A stretch of DNA of 64,000 nt from contig NZ_CP046103.1 in assembly GCF_009707325.1 (NCBI RefSeq), positions 1,847,810-1,911,809 on the forward strand, written 5' to 3'. The stretch is from Pseudomonas sp. IB20 (lineage in GTDB: Bacteria; Pseudomonadota; Gammaproteobacteria; Pseudomonadales; Pseudomonadaceae). Both the position numbers and the translations under genes were made by a program. Positions 44,300 through 52,861 of this stretch are shown here, in pieces (position 1 is the stretch's first letter; each line of letters opens with the position of its first letter). The notes under the pieces were generated by a model. It saw only the letters and a list, made by a program, of their open reading frames with translations. It was not told the DNA's origin and did not search any database.

Positions 44300-45271
44300 T
44301 CACAAGAACTCTGAGTCAGGCATCAGTGTTTTGAGCACCTGATCCACATTGCTTTCCAACTCCGCCACCGGGTCCGCACTGTCGACGTTCAACACCAATA
44401 ACTGCGCACCGGATGCCGTCACCGCCGCTTTCACCGCTTCACTCGGCTGGCGGTGATGCAGCACCACGGCCACGTCGCTGCCCTTCAAGCTGGCGGTTAA
44501 CGCCTGTAACGCCTCAGGCGTCCAATCGGCATCCGGCCGTGCATCGGTGCTGACCACTTCCAGGTTCAAGCTGCTGATCAGATACGCAAAGTGATCGCTC
44601 AGGCTGACCACGCTCAGGTTGTCCGCCTGGGCCAGTCGCGCTTCGCTGTCGGCGTTGAGTTTGAGCAGGCGCTGTTTGAGGGCGGCGAGGTTGGCGTCGA
44701 TCTTTGGTTTGGCGCTGGGCGCCAGGCGGCTCAGGTCGGCGGCCATCACGTCGGCCATGCGCCCCATGTTGTTGCTCGACTGCCACGGCTGGCTGTTCAG
44801 TCCATCGGTGCTGCCCGGCTGCACGGCGATACCCGGCAAGCCGCCGTCCACCGGGCGTGCGGCGTCAACTTCGATGATGCGGATATTGCTGCGCCGCGCC
44901 ACCGGGTACAGCGGGTCATCCGCCCACAGCGATCGCAGGCCGATGGTGGCGTCGGCGTCCTGGGCCAGGCTGTTCAACGCCTGCGCGCCACGGCCGGTGA
45001 AGTAGGACACCTGCCGCGAGCCGGGCAGGTTGGGCGGCGCGGCGCGCTCAAGCTTCACGTCGGTACCTTTGAGCAGCACCTCGGCCAAGCCGTACGTGAT
45101 GGGCAGCGAGGCCAGAACCTTGACCGGCTTCTTGGCCTTGGTCAGGGCGGCATGGCCGAGGCCTTGGTTGACTTTGAACTCGTTGGGATTAAAACCGTCG
45201 ACGGCGGCCAGCGCCGAGGTGCTGAGCAAACAGGCGATGGCCAAGGCCAGTGGGCGAAAGACAGGGCGCAT
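44300..45271 (-). CDS. fpvF: periplasmic metal-binding-type protein FpvF, 323 aa
   Basis: A signal peptide (residues 1-22, ending TSALAA) precedes a ZnuA-like cluster A-I fold without a His-rich loop (VKVLASLPITYGLAEVLLKG, VVSLSDHFAYLISSLNLEV). In P. aeruginosa FpvF is the second periplasmic binding protein of the pyoverdine-iron release system and contacts ferri-pyoverdine together with FpvC. ATG at 45271 overlaps the fpvE stop (TAATG). Last gene of the operon. Confidence 0.85.
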   Translation of the reverse strand: MRPVFRPLALAIACLLSTSALAAVDGFNPNEFKVNQGLGHAALTKAKKPVKVLASLPITYGLAEVLLKGTDVKLERAAPPNLPGSRQVSYFTGRGAQALNSLAQDADATIGLRSLWADDPLYPVARRSNIRIIEVDAARPVDGGLPGIAVQPGSTDGLNSQPWQSSNNMGRMADVMAADLSRLAPSAKPKIDANLAALKQRLLKLNADSEARLAQADNLSVVSLSDHFAYLISSLNLEVVSTDARPDADWTPEALQALTASLKGSDVAVVLHHRQPSEAVKAAVTASGAQLLVLNVDSADPVAELESNVDQVLKTLMPDSEFL

Positions 45272-46170
45272 TATCCAAGATTCCCTTTGAGGCTGGGCAC
45301 GGTGCCGCGCGCGATGGCGGCGAAGGCGAAGGCGATACCGGCCACCAGAATGATCGCGGCACCGGACGGGATAGGCAGGTCGAAGATGATCGGCAGCAGG
45401 ATGCCGCACAGCGTACTCACCGTGGCGATCACCACCGAGATCCAGAAAAAGCCTTTGAGCGACTGGCTCAGCAGGCGAGCGGCGGCTGCCGGAATCACCA
45501 GCAGCGCGCCAACCAGAATCGCGCCGATCACCTTGACCGCCGCCACGGTGATCAACGTCACCAGGATCACAAACAAATAATCCAGGGTCTTCACGGCCAC
45601 ACCGCGCACGGCGGCCAGTTGCGGGTTGAAACTGGCGAGCATGATGCGGTTGTAAAGCGGCAGCGCCAGGGCCATCACCAGTGAGCCAACCACGGCCAGT
45701 ACCAGCAAATCGTTGCCGTTGACCGTCAATACCGACCCAAACAGCACGTTCTCGAGGATGTGCACGTTGATCTTGCCCGCCAGGATCAGCAGCAGGCTCG
45801 CGCCCAACGCCAGGGACACCGAGAGGAACACGCCGATCAAGGTGTCCGGCGCCAGGCCGGTGCGGTTGCGCAGGTAGTTGAGCAGGATGCCGAACAACAG
45901 GCAGTAACCGAACAGCGCACCATACGGCCCGGTGTAGGGTTCACCCAACAGAATGCCCACGGCCACGCCGGTCAGTGCGGCATGCCCGACCGCTTCGGAG
46001 AAAAACGCGAAGCGCTTGACCACCACCAGCGTGCCCAGGCCGCCCAGTACCGGGCCGATCAGCAAACCGGCGAGCAAGGCATTGACCACAAACCCATAGG
46101 CCAGCGCTTCCGGCAGATAGCCGGAAGAGGCCCAGCCCTGGACCATCAAACGAAACGCTTCATAACTCAT
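45271..46170 (-). CDS. fpvE: ABC metal-ion permease FpvE, 299 aa
   Basis: An ABC-3 family permease (ZnuB/MntB type) with about eight helices, including VVVKRFAFFSEAVGHAALTGVAVG and VKVIGAILVGALLVIPAAAARLL. It should bring the released iron across the inner membrane. ATG at 46170 (MSYEAFRLMVQGW) overlaps the fpvD stop by four bases; the frame is open upstream but that part lies within fpvD. Confidence 0.9.
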   Translation of the reverse strand: MSYEAFRLMVQGWASSGYLPEALAYGFVVNALLAGLLIGPVLGGLGTLVVVKRFAFFSEAVGHAALTGVAVGILLGEPYTGPYGALFGYCLLFGILLNYLRNRTGLAPDTLIGVFLSVSLALGASLLLILAGKINVHILENVLFGSVLTVNGNDLLVLAVVGSLVMALALPLYNRIMLASFNPQLAAVRGVAVKTLDYLFVILVTLITVAAVKVIGAILVGALLVIPAAAARLLSQSLKGFFWISVVIATVSTLCGILLPIIFDLPIPSGAAIILVAGIAFAFAAIARGTVPSLKGNLG

Positions 46171-46913
46171 TGCGCCGGGCTCCGAGGGTGAGTGGAGAAC
46201 AGGGTCAACAGGCGATCCGGGGTCAGCGCCTCTTTGGGCGTGGCGTCGAACAGCACGCGGCGGTTCAGGCCGGTAACGCGGTCGGCCAGGCGGCCCACGG
46301 CGTCCAGGTCGTGTTCGATCCACAGCACGGTGATCCCGGCCAGGCGCCAGTCATTGATCAGCCTTTCGAAAACCTGGATGCCGGCTTCATCGAGGGCCGA
46401 CATCGGTTCATCCAGCACCAGCAGGTGCGGTGCCGGGATCAGGCCCTGGGCCAGCAACACGCGCTGACGCTCACCGCCGGACAACGCACCCATGCGGCGT
46501 TTACGTTTGTCCTGCATGCCCACCCGTTCCAGCGCCTCGCCAATTGCCCCGGCGTAATGCTTGGACAAACCAAGAAACGCCGGGCGCCGCTGACACATGG
46601 CCGCCATGAAGTCGTCGACAGTCATCGGCAAGCCCCGGTCGAACTCCAACGCCTGCGGTACATAGCCGACGGTGCCGGGTGTGGTCGGCCACTCGAGGCG
46701 CAACTGCCCTTGGTGTGGCGTTTGCCCCAGCAGGGTCTTGATCAGCGAGCTTTTACCGCCGCCATTCGGGCCGACCAATGCGTGGATGCTGCCCGGCTGG
46801 ACCTGGAAACTCACGCCATCGAGGATCACGGTGCGGCCCAAGGTCAGCGAGACCTTGTCGAAGTCGAGGGTCGGGCCAATGCTGGCCACCTTCAGGTGCT
46901 CTGCCGCCGTCAT
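46167..46913 (-). CDS. fpvD: ABC metal-ion transporter ATPase FpvD, 248 aa
   Basis: Walker A is GPNGGGKSS, the signature LSGGERQRVLLAQ and Walker B LLVLDEPMSALD; it is of the MntB/ZnuC type. It energises FpvE. Both ends overlap neighbouring genes with ATGA junctions (46910-46913 and 46167-46170). Confidence 0.9.
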   Translation of the reverse strand: MTAAEHLKVASIGPTLDFDKVSLTLGRTVILDGVSFQVQPGSIHALVGPNGGGKSSLIKTLLGQTPHQGQLRLEWPTTPGTVGYVPQALEFDRGLPMTVDDFMAAMCQRRPAFLGLSKHYAGAIGEALERVGMQDKRKRRMGALSGGERQRVLLAQGLIPAPHLLVLDEPMSALDEAGIQVFERLINDWRLAGITVLWIEHDLDAVGRLADRVTGLNRRVLFDATPKEALTPDRLLTLFSTHPRSPAQ

Positions 46914-47830
46914 GCCCCCGACTCCTGAATCGCCCGCACCACAGTGTTGAGGTTGCCGGTCATTTCCACTTCGTACTTTTCAGGCGTGTATTCGCCGTAG
47001 GAGATATGCGACAGCGGGTACAGCTTGACCCCGGATTCACGCTGGATGGTCTCGACGTAGGTGGATGGGAAATCCATCTCCGAGAAGATCACCTTCACGT
47101 CCAGGGCGCGCAGTTCGTCGATGGTCTTTTTCAGCTGGCTGGGGCTCGGTTCGATGCCGTGGGCCGGCTCGACCACGGCGGTGACTTCCAGGCCGAACTC
47201 GCGCAGCAGGTAGTCATAGGCCGCGTGCACAGTGGCTACGCGCAGATCCGGGTTGGGCGCGCTGGTCAGCTTGGCCAGGGCGTCGGCGCGCATCTGGCGC
47301 AGGCGCTTGCTGTAGGCGCGGGCGTTCTGGGTGTAGGTTTTGGCGTTGTCCGGGTCAAGTTTGCCCAGCTCTCGGGCGATGTTGTTGACCTGGGCAATCG
47401 AGGCGCTGATCGACAGGAAGGTGTGCGGGTTGACCACTTTGCCCGCACCGCGCGCGGCATTGCCGGTGGCGGCCAGCAGCGGCACGTTGGCATTGGCCTC
47501 GATCACCGGGATGCCCGGGCGCTCGCTGGTGGCGATCATGCGGTCGGCGAAATCGTCATGGCCGACGCCGTTGAGCACGATCACGTCCAGCGTGCCGATG
47601 CGCTTGATGTCATCGGCGCGCGGCTCGTAGGCGTGCGGGTTGAAACCGGCCGGAATCAACGGCACCACCTCGGCCTTGTCGCCGACGACATTGGTGACGT
47701 AGCTGTAATAAGGGTGCAGGGTGATGCCGATGCGCAGGCGTTTGGCTGCCTCGGCGTTCGCCAAAGGTGCCAGCATCAAACTGAACAGGCTGACCAGCAA
47801 CAGGCGCAACAGGGGAGATGAAATAGACAT
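46910..47830 (-). CDS. fpvC: periplasmic binding protein FpvC, 306 aa
   Basis: A signal peptide (LLLVSLFSLMLAPLANAE) is followed by a cluster A-I metal-binding fold. Likely ligands are in GITLHPYYSYV, GFNPHAYEP, VNPHTFLS and HAAYDYLLREFG. In P. aeruginosa FpvC accepts the ferrous iron released from pyoverdine. ATG at 47830 starts the signal peptide; fpvK ends 19 bp upstream. Confidence 0.88.
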   Translation of the reverse strand: MSISSPLLRLLLVSLFSLMLAPLANAEAAKRLRIGITLHPYYSYVTNVVGDKAEVVPLIPAGFNPHAYEPRADDIKRIGTLDVIVLNGVGHDDFADRMIATSERPGIPVIEANANVPLLAATGNAARGAGKVVNPHTFLSISASIAQVNNIARELGKLDPDNAKTYTQNARAYSKRLRQMRADALAKLTSAPNPDLRVATVHAAYDYLLREFGLEVTAVVEPAHGIEPSPSQLKKTIDELRALDVKVIFSEMDFPSTYVETIQRESGVKLYPLSHISYGEYTPEKYEVEMTGNLNTVVRAIQESGA

Positions 47831-47849
47831 GGGCAATCGGTCTTCTCGG

Positions 47850-48410
47850 TCAGTGACGGTGCTGGCGCGTAACGCCGGCATCGAATTGCGCGACCACCTG
47901 TTGCCAGCCGGCAGCGATCAGCGCCTGGTCAGTGAGGTCGGAAGGGGCGGCGAGGTTGGCTTGGCGGTTGAGCCAGATATCCGGCTCGGCGCCGTGCACG
48001 CGCATCAGCAGCGAGCCGCTGGCACTGGGCGTCTGGCTTAGACCTACATAGGCCGACGGCGCCAGCAACTGCCAGCGATGGTCGCCACGGCTGACCGAAC
48101 TGGCGTCCTGGGCAAACGGCGCAAACCCTTCTTCGGCCAGTTGCTCAGGCGTCGGCAGCGCGCTTTGCTCCTGTTGCAGCAGTTGGATCTCATCCAGGGT
48201 CACCCGCAGGTCGGCGTAGATGCCTTGCTCGGCGGCGCTGAGGTCGCGGCGCGCATCCAACTGGTGGCTGGGCAGCGCCGCAACTTCCTGGGTTTCACCG
48301 TGCAGGGCAATCACCGAGCCTGCCACCGCGAGGATGATCAGGCACAGCAGTAGCACGTAGAGGGTTTCGTGGCCGGCACCGGCCGGGCGGACTACCTGTG
48401 TGGTACTCAT
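47850..48410 (-). CDS. fpvK: inner-membrane protein FpvK, 186 aa
   Basis: One N-terminal membrane helix (about 16-38, LYVLLLCLIILAVAGSVIAL) and a periplasmic domain ending in a His/Arg-rich tail (TRQHRH). Its place as fourth gene of the operon, size and topology match PA2406/FpvK of P. aeruginosa, an accessory of the FpvGHJK reductase complex. It overlaps the fpvJ stop (ATGA). Confidence 0.82.
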   Translation of the reverse strand: MSTTQVVRPAGAGHETLYVLLLCLIILAVAGSVIALHGETQEVAALPSHQLDARRDLSAAEQGIYADLRVTLDEIQLLQQEQSALPTPEQLAEEGFAPFAQDASSVSRGDHRWQLLAPSAYVGLSQTPSASGSLLMRVHGAEPDIWLNRQANLAAPSDLTDQALIAAGWQQVVAQFDAGVTRQHRH

Positions 48411-48736
48411 CGAGGTTGGATATCCGCTTGGTCGATTTCCACGACGTGGCCGGGGCCTGCATCAAACAGCACATAGAACTCGGCCGCAGGCTTCTTGAAG
48501 GTCAGGGTCGAGTCCTGGCCGAGTTTGCCGGGCAGCAGGATGGTTTCGTCGTAGCCGATCACGTCCAGGGTCACACCCGGGGCGCCGCTGCCGTCGGAGA
48601 AACCGCCGGTGCACTGGATCTGCTCGCCGGGGATCTCTTTGCATTCGCACATCGGGTTGTGGGCCAGGGCCACGATACTGAAACCGGCGCCGAGCAACAG
48701 TGCGGCGCAGGCGCGGGTCAGGCGCTTGAAAGTCAT
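48407..48736 (-). CDS. fpvJ: periplasmic protein FpvJ, 109 aa
   Basis: The signal peptide (1-25, ending VALAHN) is followed by a Cys-containing stretch HNPMCECKEIPGEQIQCTGG and a beta-rich domain. It corresponds by position and length to PA2405/FpvJ, which helps the FpvG reductase. ATGA overlaps lie on both sides. Confidence 0.82.
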   Translation of the reverse strand: MTFKRLTRACAALLLGAGFSIVALAHNPMCECKEIPGEQIQCTGGFSDGSGAPGVTLDVIGYDETILLPGKLGQDSTLTFKKPAAEFYVLFDAGPGHVVEIDQADIQPR

Positions 48737-49272
48737 GGTTTAACTCCTTGCTTGTTCAGCCAGGCAATGGTGGCAGGCGAGGCCTGGCTCAGCGGGATGG
48801 AACCCTGGTGCATCGTGCCGTCCCAGCCTTCCATGGTGACCCACAGTTCGGCGTCGGCCGGCGTGCGTTCCGGCACCGGCAAGGCGGCGCCCATGCGGTA
48901 CGGCGTACCAAAGAAGATCACCCCGGCGGCGCGCAGGCTGCGCGGTTTGCCGATGCGCAGGTAGGTGGCCTTGACCTGCTCGGCGCAGGTGTCGCACAGG
49001 GCGGCGTTGAAGAATTTCATCGGGCCGGCCGGGTCCGGGCTTGGGCCTTCATTGCGGAACTCGGCGAGCTTCAGGCTCCAGGGCCCGACCTGCACGTCCC
49101 CGACCACCCGCTCACCAATGCCGCTGTCGCCGCGAAACAACGCGGCATCGGCAAAGTATTTGGGCATGAACCCCAGCGGCACCAGCAACAGCAGGATGTT
49201 GATGTGGAACCGCCATTTCAGCCAAAAGGCGCGCAGCGGCGAAGGGGGCGTAGCGCGAGCGACCTTGCTCAT
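48733..49272 (-). CDS. fpvH: inner-membrane protein FpvH, 179 aa
   Basis: One membrane helix near 18-38 (FHINILLLLVPLGFMPKYF), then a periplasmic domain with a Cys pair in ALCDTCAEQVKATYL. It matches PA2404/FpvH by order and size; homologues are sometimes misnamed thiamine pyrophosphate-binding proteins. It overlaps fpvG and fpvJ by four bases each. Confidence 0.82.
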   Translation of the reverse strand: MSKVARATPPSPLRAFWLKWRFHINILLLLVPLGFMPKYFADAALFRGDSGIGERVVGDVQVGPWSLKLAEFRNEGPSPDPAGPMKFFNAALCDTCAEQVKATYLRIGKPRSLRAAGVIFFGTPYRMGAALPVPERTPADAELWVTMEGWDGTMHQGSIPLSQASPATIAWLNKQGVKP

Positions 49273-50471
49273 GAGTGGGCCTGCGAGGTTTCAGCGTGCA
49301 TGGCTGGGATGGAAGCCGGCGCACGTTGCGTCTTGGCTTCGCGCTTGAGGGCGTTGAGGGTGGCCAGGGCGGTGCGCTTGGTCCAGATCAGCAGGCCGCT
49401 CAATACCATCATGCTCAGCACCAGGCCGAAGAATGCCCAGATCAGCTTGATCCACAGCCCGCCAAAGTCGCCGGTGTGCAGTGGGCGCATGGATTCGGTG
49501 ACGAACTCCAGCGTCGAGCGGTCGGACAGCAAGTGCGACACCGCAATCTCGCCGCTGTATGGGTTGAGCTGGGCGGTCTGGAACATCAGCGGGTACCAGC
49601 CGCGCCCGCCAATCTGCAGGTGGCTGTAGGCATTGAGCGGCAGGAACACGAACGTGGCGTCCAGCCCGGGAATGCGTTGGGTGGCAATCTTGATGGCGTC
49701 GTCCAGCGGGATCATCGGTGCCGGCACGCCGGGCGCAGACGTCGGCACCTTCTCGCGGGCAATCACCGGCACGATCGGTTCGCTGGAGATGGAAATCTGG
49801 TTGTCCCCCAGGATCGCCTGGATCAGGAACCAGGTGCCGGTGATGGAAATCACCGCAATAAACCAGATCGACCAGATACCGCTCAGGCGGTGGAAATCGC
49901 CCCAGAAGATCCGCGCGCCGTGGCGGATGCGCAGCGTAGGGCGCAGAAAGCCCTTCCAGAAGCGCTTGTAGACCACCAGCCCGGTGACCAGCGACGCCAG
50001 CAACGGCAGACCGAGCGCCGAGACCAGGTACCAGCCCCAGCTGAAGCCATTGGTGAACGGCACCAGCCACCAGCCGTGCAGGGCGCGGGTAAATTGCTTG
50101 AAGTTGAACGACGGGCTGATGCCCTGGATCGCGCCGGTGAACGGGTTGACGTAGACCTCCACGGAGCGCCCGTCGGGGTAGCTGAGGTCGACACTGAGGG
50201 CAAAGTGCGATTCATCCGGACGCACGATGGACTGCACGATTGCCTGGGGTTCGTCGCGCTTGATGGCCGCGATCACCTGGTCAAAGCTCAGCAGTTCGGC
50301 GTCATCCGATGGTTTGCTGGCGCGGATGTCCGGGTTGGCCAGCCAGACGATTTCCTGGCTGACCACCGCCAGGGTGCCGGTGACGCAGACAATCAGCACA
50401 AAGAACCAGATGGGCAATGCCAGCCAGCTATGCACGAGAAACCAGAGTTTGGAGCGCGACTTCTTCGACAT
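49269..50471 (-). CDS. fpvG: PepSY-type inner-membrane reductase FpvG, 400 aa
   Basis: A PepSY-associated membrane protein with four helices: LWFLVHSWLALPIWFFVLIV near the start, WYLVSALGLPLLASLVTGLVVY, GDFHRLSGIWSIWFIAVISI and a C-terminal helix near 335-360. The His residues in the first and third helices are the expected haem ligands. In P. aeruginosa FpvG reduces ferri-pyoverdine iron in the periplasm so that the siderophore can be recycled. First gene of the eight-gene operon; a possible Fur site lies about 100 bp upstream. Confidence 0.88.
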   Translation of the reverse strand: MSKKSRSKLWFLVHSWLALPIWFFVLIVCVTGTLAVVSQEIVWLANPDIRASKPSDDAELLSFDQVIAAIKRDEPQAIVQSIVRPDESHFALSVDLSYPDGRSVEVYVNPFTGAIQGISPSFNFKQFTRALHGWWLVPFTNGFSWGWYLVSALGLPLLASLVTGLVVYKRFWKGFLRPTLRIRHGARIFWGDFHRLSGIWSIWFIAVISITGTWFLIQAILGDNQISISSEPIVPVIAREKVPTSAPGVPAPMIPLDDAIKIATQRIPGLDATFVFLPLNAYSHLQIGGRGWYPLMFQTAQLNPYSGEIAVSHLLSDRSTLEFVTESMRPLHTGDFGGLWIKLIWAFFGLVLSMMVLSGLLIWTKRTALATLNALKREAKTQRAPASIPAMHAETSQAHS

Positions 50472-50565
50472 GTGAATGAGGATCTTGATCGGAGGGGCGA
50501 AAGAGGCCCGGAAAAGGCCGGTCGTAGCTTTTGCTGACGCGACGGGCTGTATCTAAGTTAAGACG

Positions 50566-50582
50566 GATGAGAATCAGAAATC
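50566..50582. promoter_or_regulatory. weak Fur-box-like sequence upstream of fpvG
   Basis: GATGAGAATCAGAAATC has the GAGAAT core common in Pseudomonas Fur sites but matches the 19-bp consensus only partly. Iron control is expected for this operon. Nothing else clear is seen in the 287-bp gap 50472-50758. Confidence 0.35.
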
Positions 50583-50758
50583 CCTAAGTCAGATATGAAA
50601 GAAAATGTTTCAGGTTCACATTCGCAGTGCTTTGAGGTGCAGATCGAACACGAAACATGTTCCAAGCCATCACCCTGGCGCCATTGATGAGGCGGGGTGG
50701 CTGCGTAGGATGGGTGTATGCCGTTGAGCCAGCCCCAAGAACGTGAGCCCTAAGAAAA

Positions 50759-52177
50759 ATGACTGCCAGAACCCTCTACGACAAACACATCGATTCCCAC
50801 ACGGTGTGCCCCTTGGATGACCAGGGCCATGTGCTGCTTTATATCGACCGTCAGGTGATCAACGAATACACCAGCCCCCAGGCCTTCAGCGGCCTGCGCG
50901 AGGCTGGGCGCAAGGTGTGGCGCCCCGGCACGGCATTGGCGGTGGTCGACCATGTAAACCCCACCACGCCCAAGCGCATCGCGGCGATGCCGGATGCGGG
51001 CGGGGCGCGGCAGGTGTCGTATCTGGCGCAAAACTGCCGCGACTTCGGCATTGAGCTGCTGGATATCCTCGACAAGCGCCAAGGCATCGAACACGTGATC
51101 GCCCCGGAGCAGGGTTTCATCCTGCCGGGCATGGTGATCGCCGCCGGTGACAGCCACACCACCACCTACGGCGCCCTCGGCGCGTTCGGGTTTGGCATCG
51201 GCACTTCGGAAATCGAGCACCTGCTGGCTTCGCAGACGCTGGTCTACAAGCGCCTGAAAAGCCTGCGCGTGACGGTCACAGGGGCGCTGGCGCCAGGCCT
51301 GACCTCCAAAGACGTGATCATGGCGCTGATCGGCAAGATCGGTGCGTCCGGTGCCACCGGTTACGCCATCGAATTTCGCGGTTCCACCATTGATTCGCTG
51401 AGCGTCGAAGCGCGCATGACCATCTGCAACATGGCGGTGGAAGCCGGTGCGCGTGGCGCCTTCATGGCGCCGGACGAAAAAGTCTTCGCCTACCTCAAGG
51501 GCAAGCCCCGCGCGCCGCAGGGCGAGCTGTGGGAGCAGGCACTGGTGGGCTGGCGCCAACTGCATTCGGACGCAGGCGCCGTGTTCGACCGCGAAGTGTA
51601 TCTGGATGCCAACACCCTGGCGCCGATGGTCACCTGGGGCACCAGCCCCGACCAAGCCGCGCCTATCGGCGCTCGGGTGCCCGACCCGCAGGACGTCAGC
51701 GACCTGATCCTGCGCCAGGACATGCGTCGGGCCCTCAACTACATGGGCCTGGAAGCCGGCATGCCGCTCAGCGATATCGTCATCAGCCATGCGTTTATCG
51801 GCTCCTGCACCAACGCCCGCATCGAAGATCTGCGCGACGCCGCCAGCGTGGTGCGCGGTAAACACGTGGCCGACCACGTGCGGGCGATGATCGTGCCCGG
51901 CTCCACCGAGGTGCGCGACCAGGCCGAGGCCGAAGGGCTGGCGGCGATCTTTATCGACGCCGGTTTCGAATGGCGCCAGTCCGGCTGCTCGATGTGCCTG
52001 GCGATGAACGACGATGTGCTCGCCGCCGGCGACCGCTGCGCCTCCAGCACCAACCGTAACTTCGAAGGCCGCCAGGGCGCGGGTGCACGCACGCACCTGA
52101 TGAGCCCGGCGATGGTGGCCGCCGCCGCGATCACGGGCCGCCTCACCGATATTCGCCACTTTGGAGACCGTGTATGA
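50759..52177 (+). CDS. leuC: 3-isopropylmalate dehydratase-like large subunit (LeuC family), 472 aa
   Basis: An aconitase-superfamily [4Fe-4S] hydro-lyase. The cluster ligands are Cys350 in IGSCTNAR and Cys410/Cys413 in SGCSMCLAMN, the same spacing as in E. coli LeuC. Substrate-site stretches GDSHTTTYGALGAFGFGIGTSE and SSTNRNFEGRQG are present. The stop overlaps leuD (ATGA). There is no leuB or leuA nearby, so this may be a second, non-leucine member acting on a related hydroxy-diacid such as citramalate or dimethylmalate. Confidence 0.88.
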   Translation: MTARTLYDKHIDSHTVCPLDDQGHVLLYIDRQVINEYTSPQAFSGLREAGRKVWRPGTALAVVDHVNPTTPKRIAAMPDAGGARQVSYLAQNCRDFGIELLDILDKRQGIEHVIAPEQGFILPGMVIAAGDSHTTTYGALGAFGFGIGTSEIEHLLASQTLVYKRLKSLRVTVTGALAPGLTSKDVIMALIGKIGASGATGYAIEFRGSTIDSLSVEARMTICNMAVEAGARGAFMAPDEKVFAYLKGKPRAPQGELWEQALVGWRQLHSDAGAVFDREVYLDANTLAPMVTWGTSPDQAAPIGARVPDPQDVSDLILRQDMRRALNYMGLEAGMPLSDIVISHAFIGSCTNARIEDLRDAASVVRGKHVADHVRAMIVPGSTEVRDQAEAEGLAAIFIDAGFEWRQSGCSMCLAMNDDVLAAGDRCASSTNRNFEGRQGAGARTHLMSPAMVAAAAITGRLTDIRHFGDRV

Positions 52178-52788
52178 GCCTGCAACCGTTCACTCTGGTC
52201 ACCGGCAAAGCCGCGCCGATGCTGGCGGCGAATATCGACACCGACGTGATCATGCCCAAGCAGTTTCTCAAGGGCATCGACCGCAGCGGTCTGGACCGTG
52301 GGCTGTTCTTCGACCTGCGATTTCTAGCGTCCGGCCAGCCCAACCCAGCGTTCGTGCTGAACCAGCCGGCCTGGCAGGGTGCGAGCTTCATGGTGGTTGG
52401 GCCGAACTTCGGCTGTGGCTCCAGCCGCGAACACGCGGTGTGGGGCTTGAAACAAATGGGCATCCGCGCGCTGATCGGCAGCAGCTTTGCCGGGATTTTC
52501 TATGACAACTGCCAGCGTAACGGGGTGTTGTTGATTACCTTGGACGAGGCGATATTGCAGAAACTCGGGCAGACCGTCAGCCAGGCTGCCCAGGCGCAGA
52601 TCAGCGTAGACCTTGAGGCACAGCAGATTCGGCTGGCCGATGGCCAGGTCATCCCGTTCCAGCTCGATACCTTGCGCAAAACCGCGCTGTTGCTCGGCCT
52701 GGACGCGATTGGCAGCACCTTGCAGCGCAGTGAGCAAATCAAAGCGTTTGAGCGCAGGCATTTGGCTGCCTACCCTTGGCTAAGTTGA
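52174..52788 (+). CDS. leuD: 3-isopropylmalate dehydratase-like small subunit (LeuD family), 204 aa
   Basis: The swivel-domain partner of the preceding large subunit. The LeuD signatures are ANIDTDVIMPKQFLKGID and GPNFGCGSSREHAVWGLKQMG. The length is normal (about 200 aa). Translationally coupled to the large subunit. Confidence 0.9.
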   Translation: MSLQPFTLVTGKAAPMLAANIDTDVIMPKQFLKGIDRSGLDRGLFFDLRFLASGQPNPAFVLNQPAWQGASFMVVGPNFGCGSSREHAVWGLKQMGIRALIGSSFAGIFYDNCQRNGVLLITLDEAILQKLGQTVSQAAQAQISVDLEAQQIRLADGQVIPFQLDTLRKTALLLGLDAIGSTLQRSEQIKAFERRHLAAYPWLS

Positions 52789-52816
52789 GAATTACGTAGT
52801 TATATACGTAGAAAGA

Positions 52817-52842
52817 ACGCCCTCTATTTAATAAGAGGGCGT
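52817..52842 (+). terminator. hairpin after leuD
   Basis: ACGCCCTCT (52817-52825) pairs with AGAGGGCGT (52834-52842) around an 8-nt loop. There is no T run follows, so it may only attenuate transcription into the MFS gene 20 bp further on. Confidence 0.5.
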
Positions 52843-52861
52843 GCGAAGAGGCGCTGCCTGC

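Noticed and set aside
45274..45409. N-terminal extension of fpvF into fpvE
   Set aside because: Arg-rich, no similarity; the signal peptide starts at 45271, giving a TAATG junction.
50750..52159. Open frame of 469 codons opposite the leuC-like gene
   Set aside because: The leuC frame has all cluster cysteines and a coupled leuD; the antisense frame has no recognisable domain.
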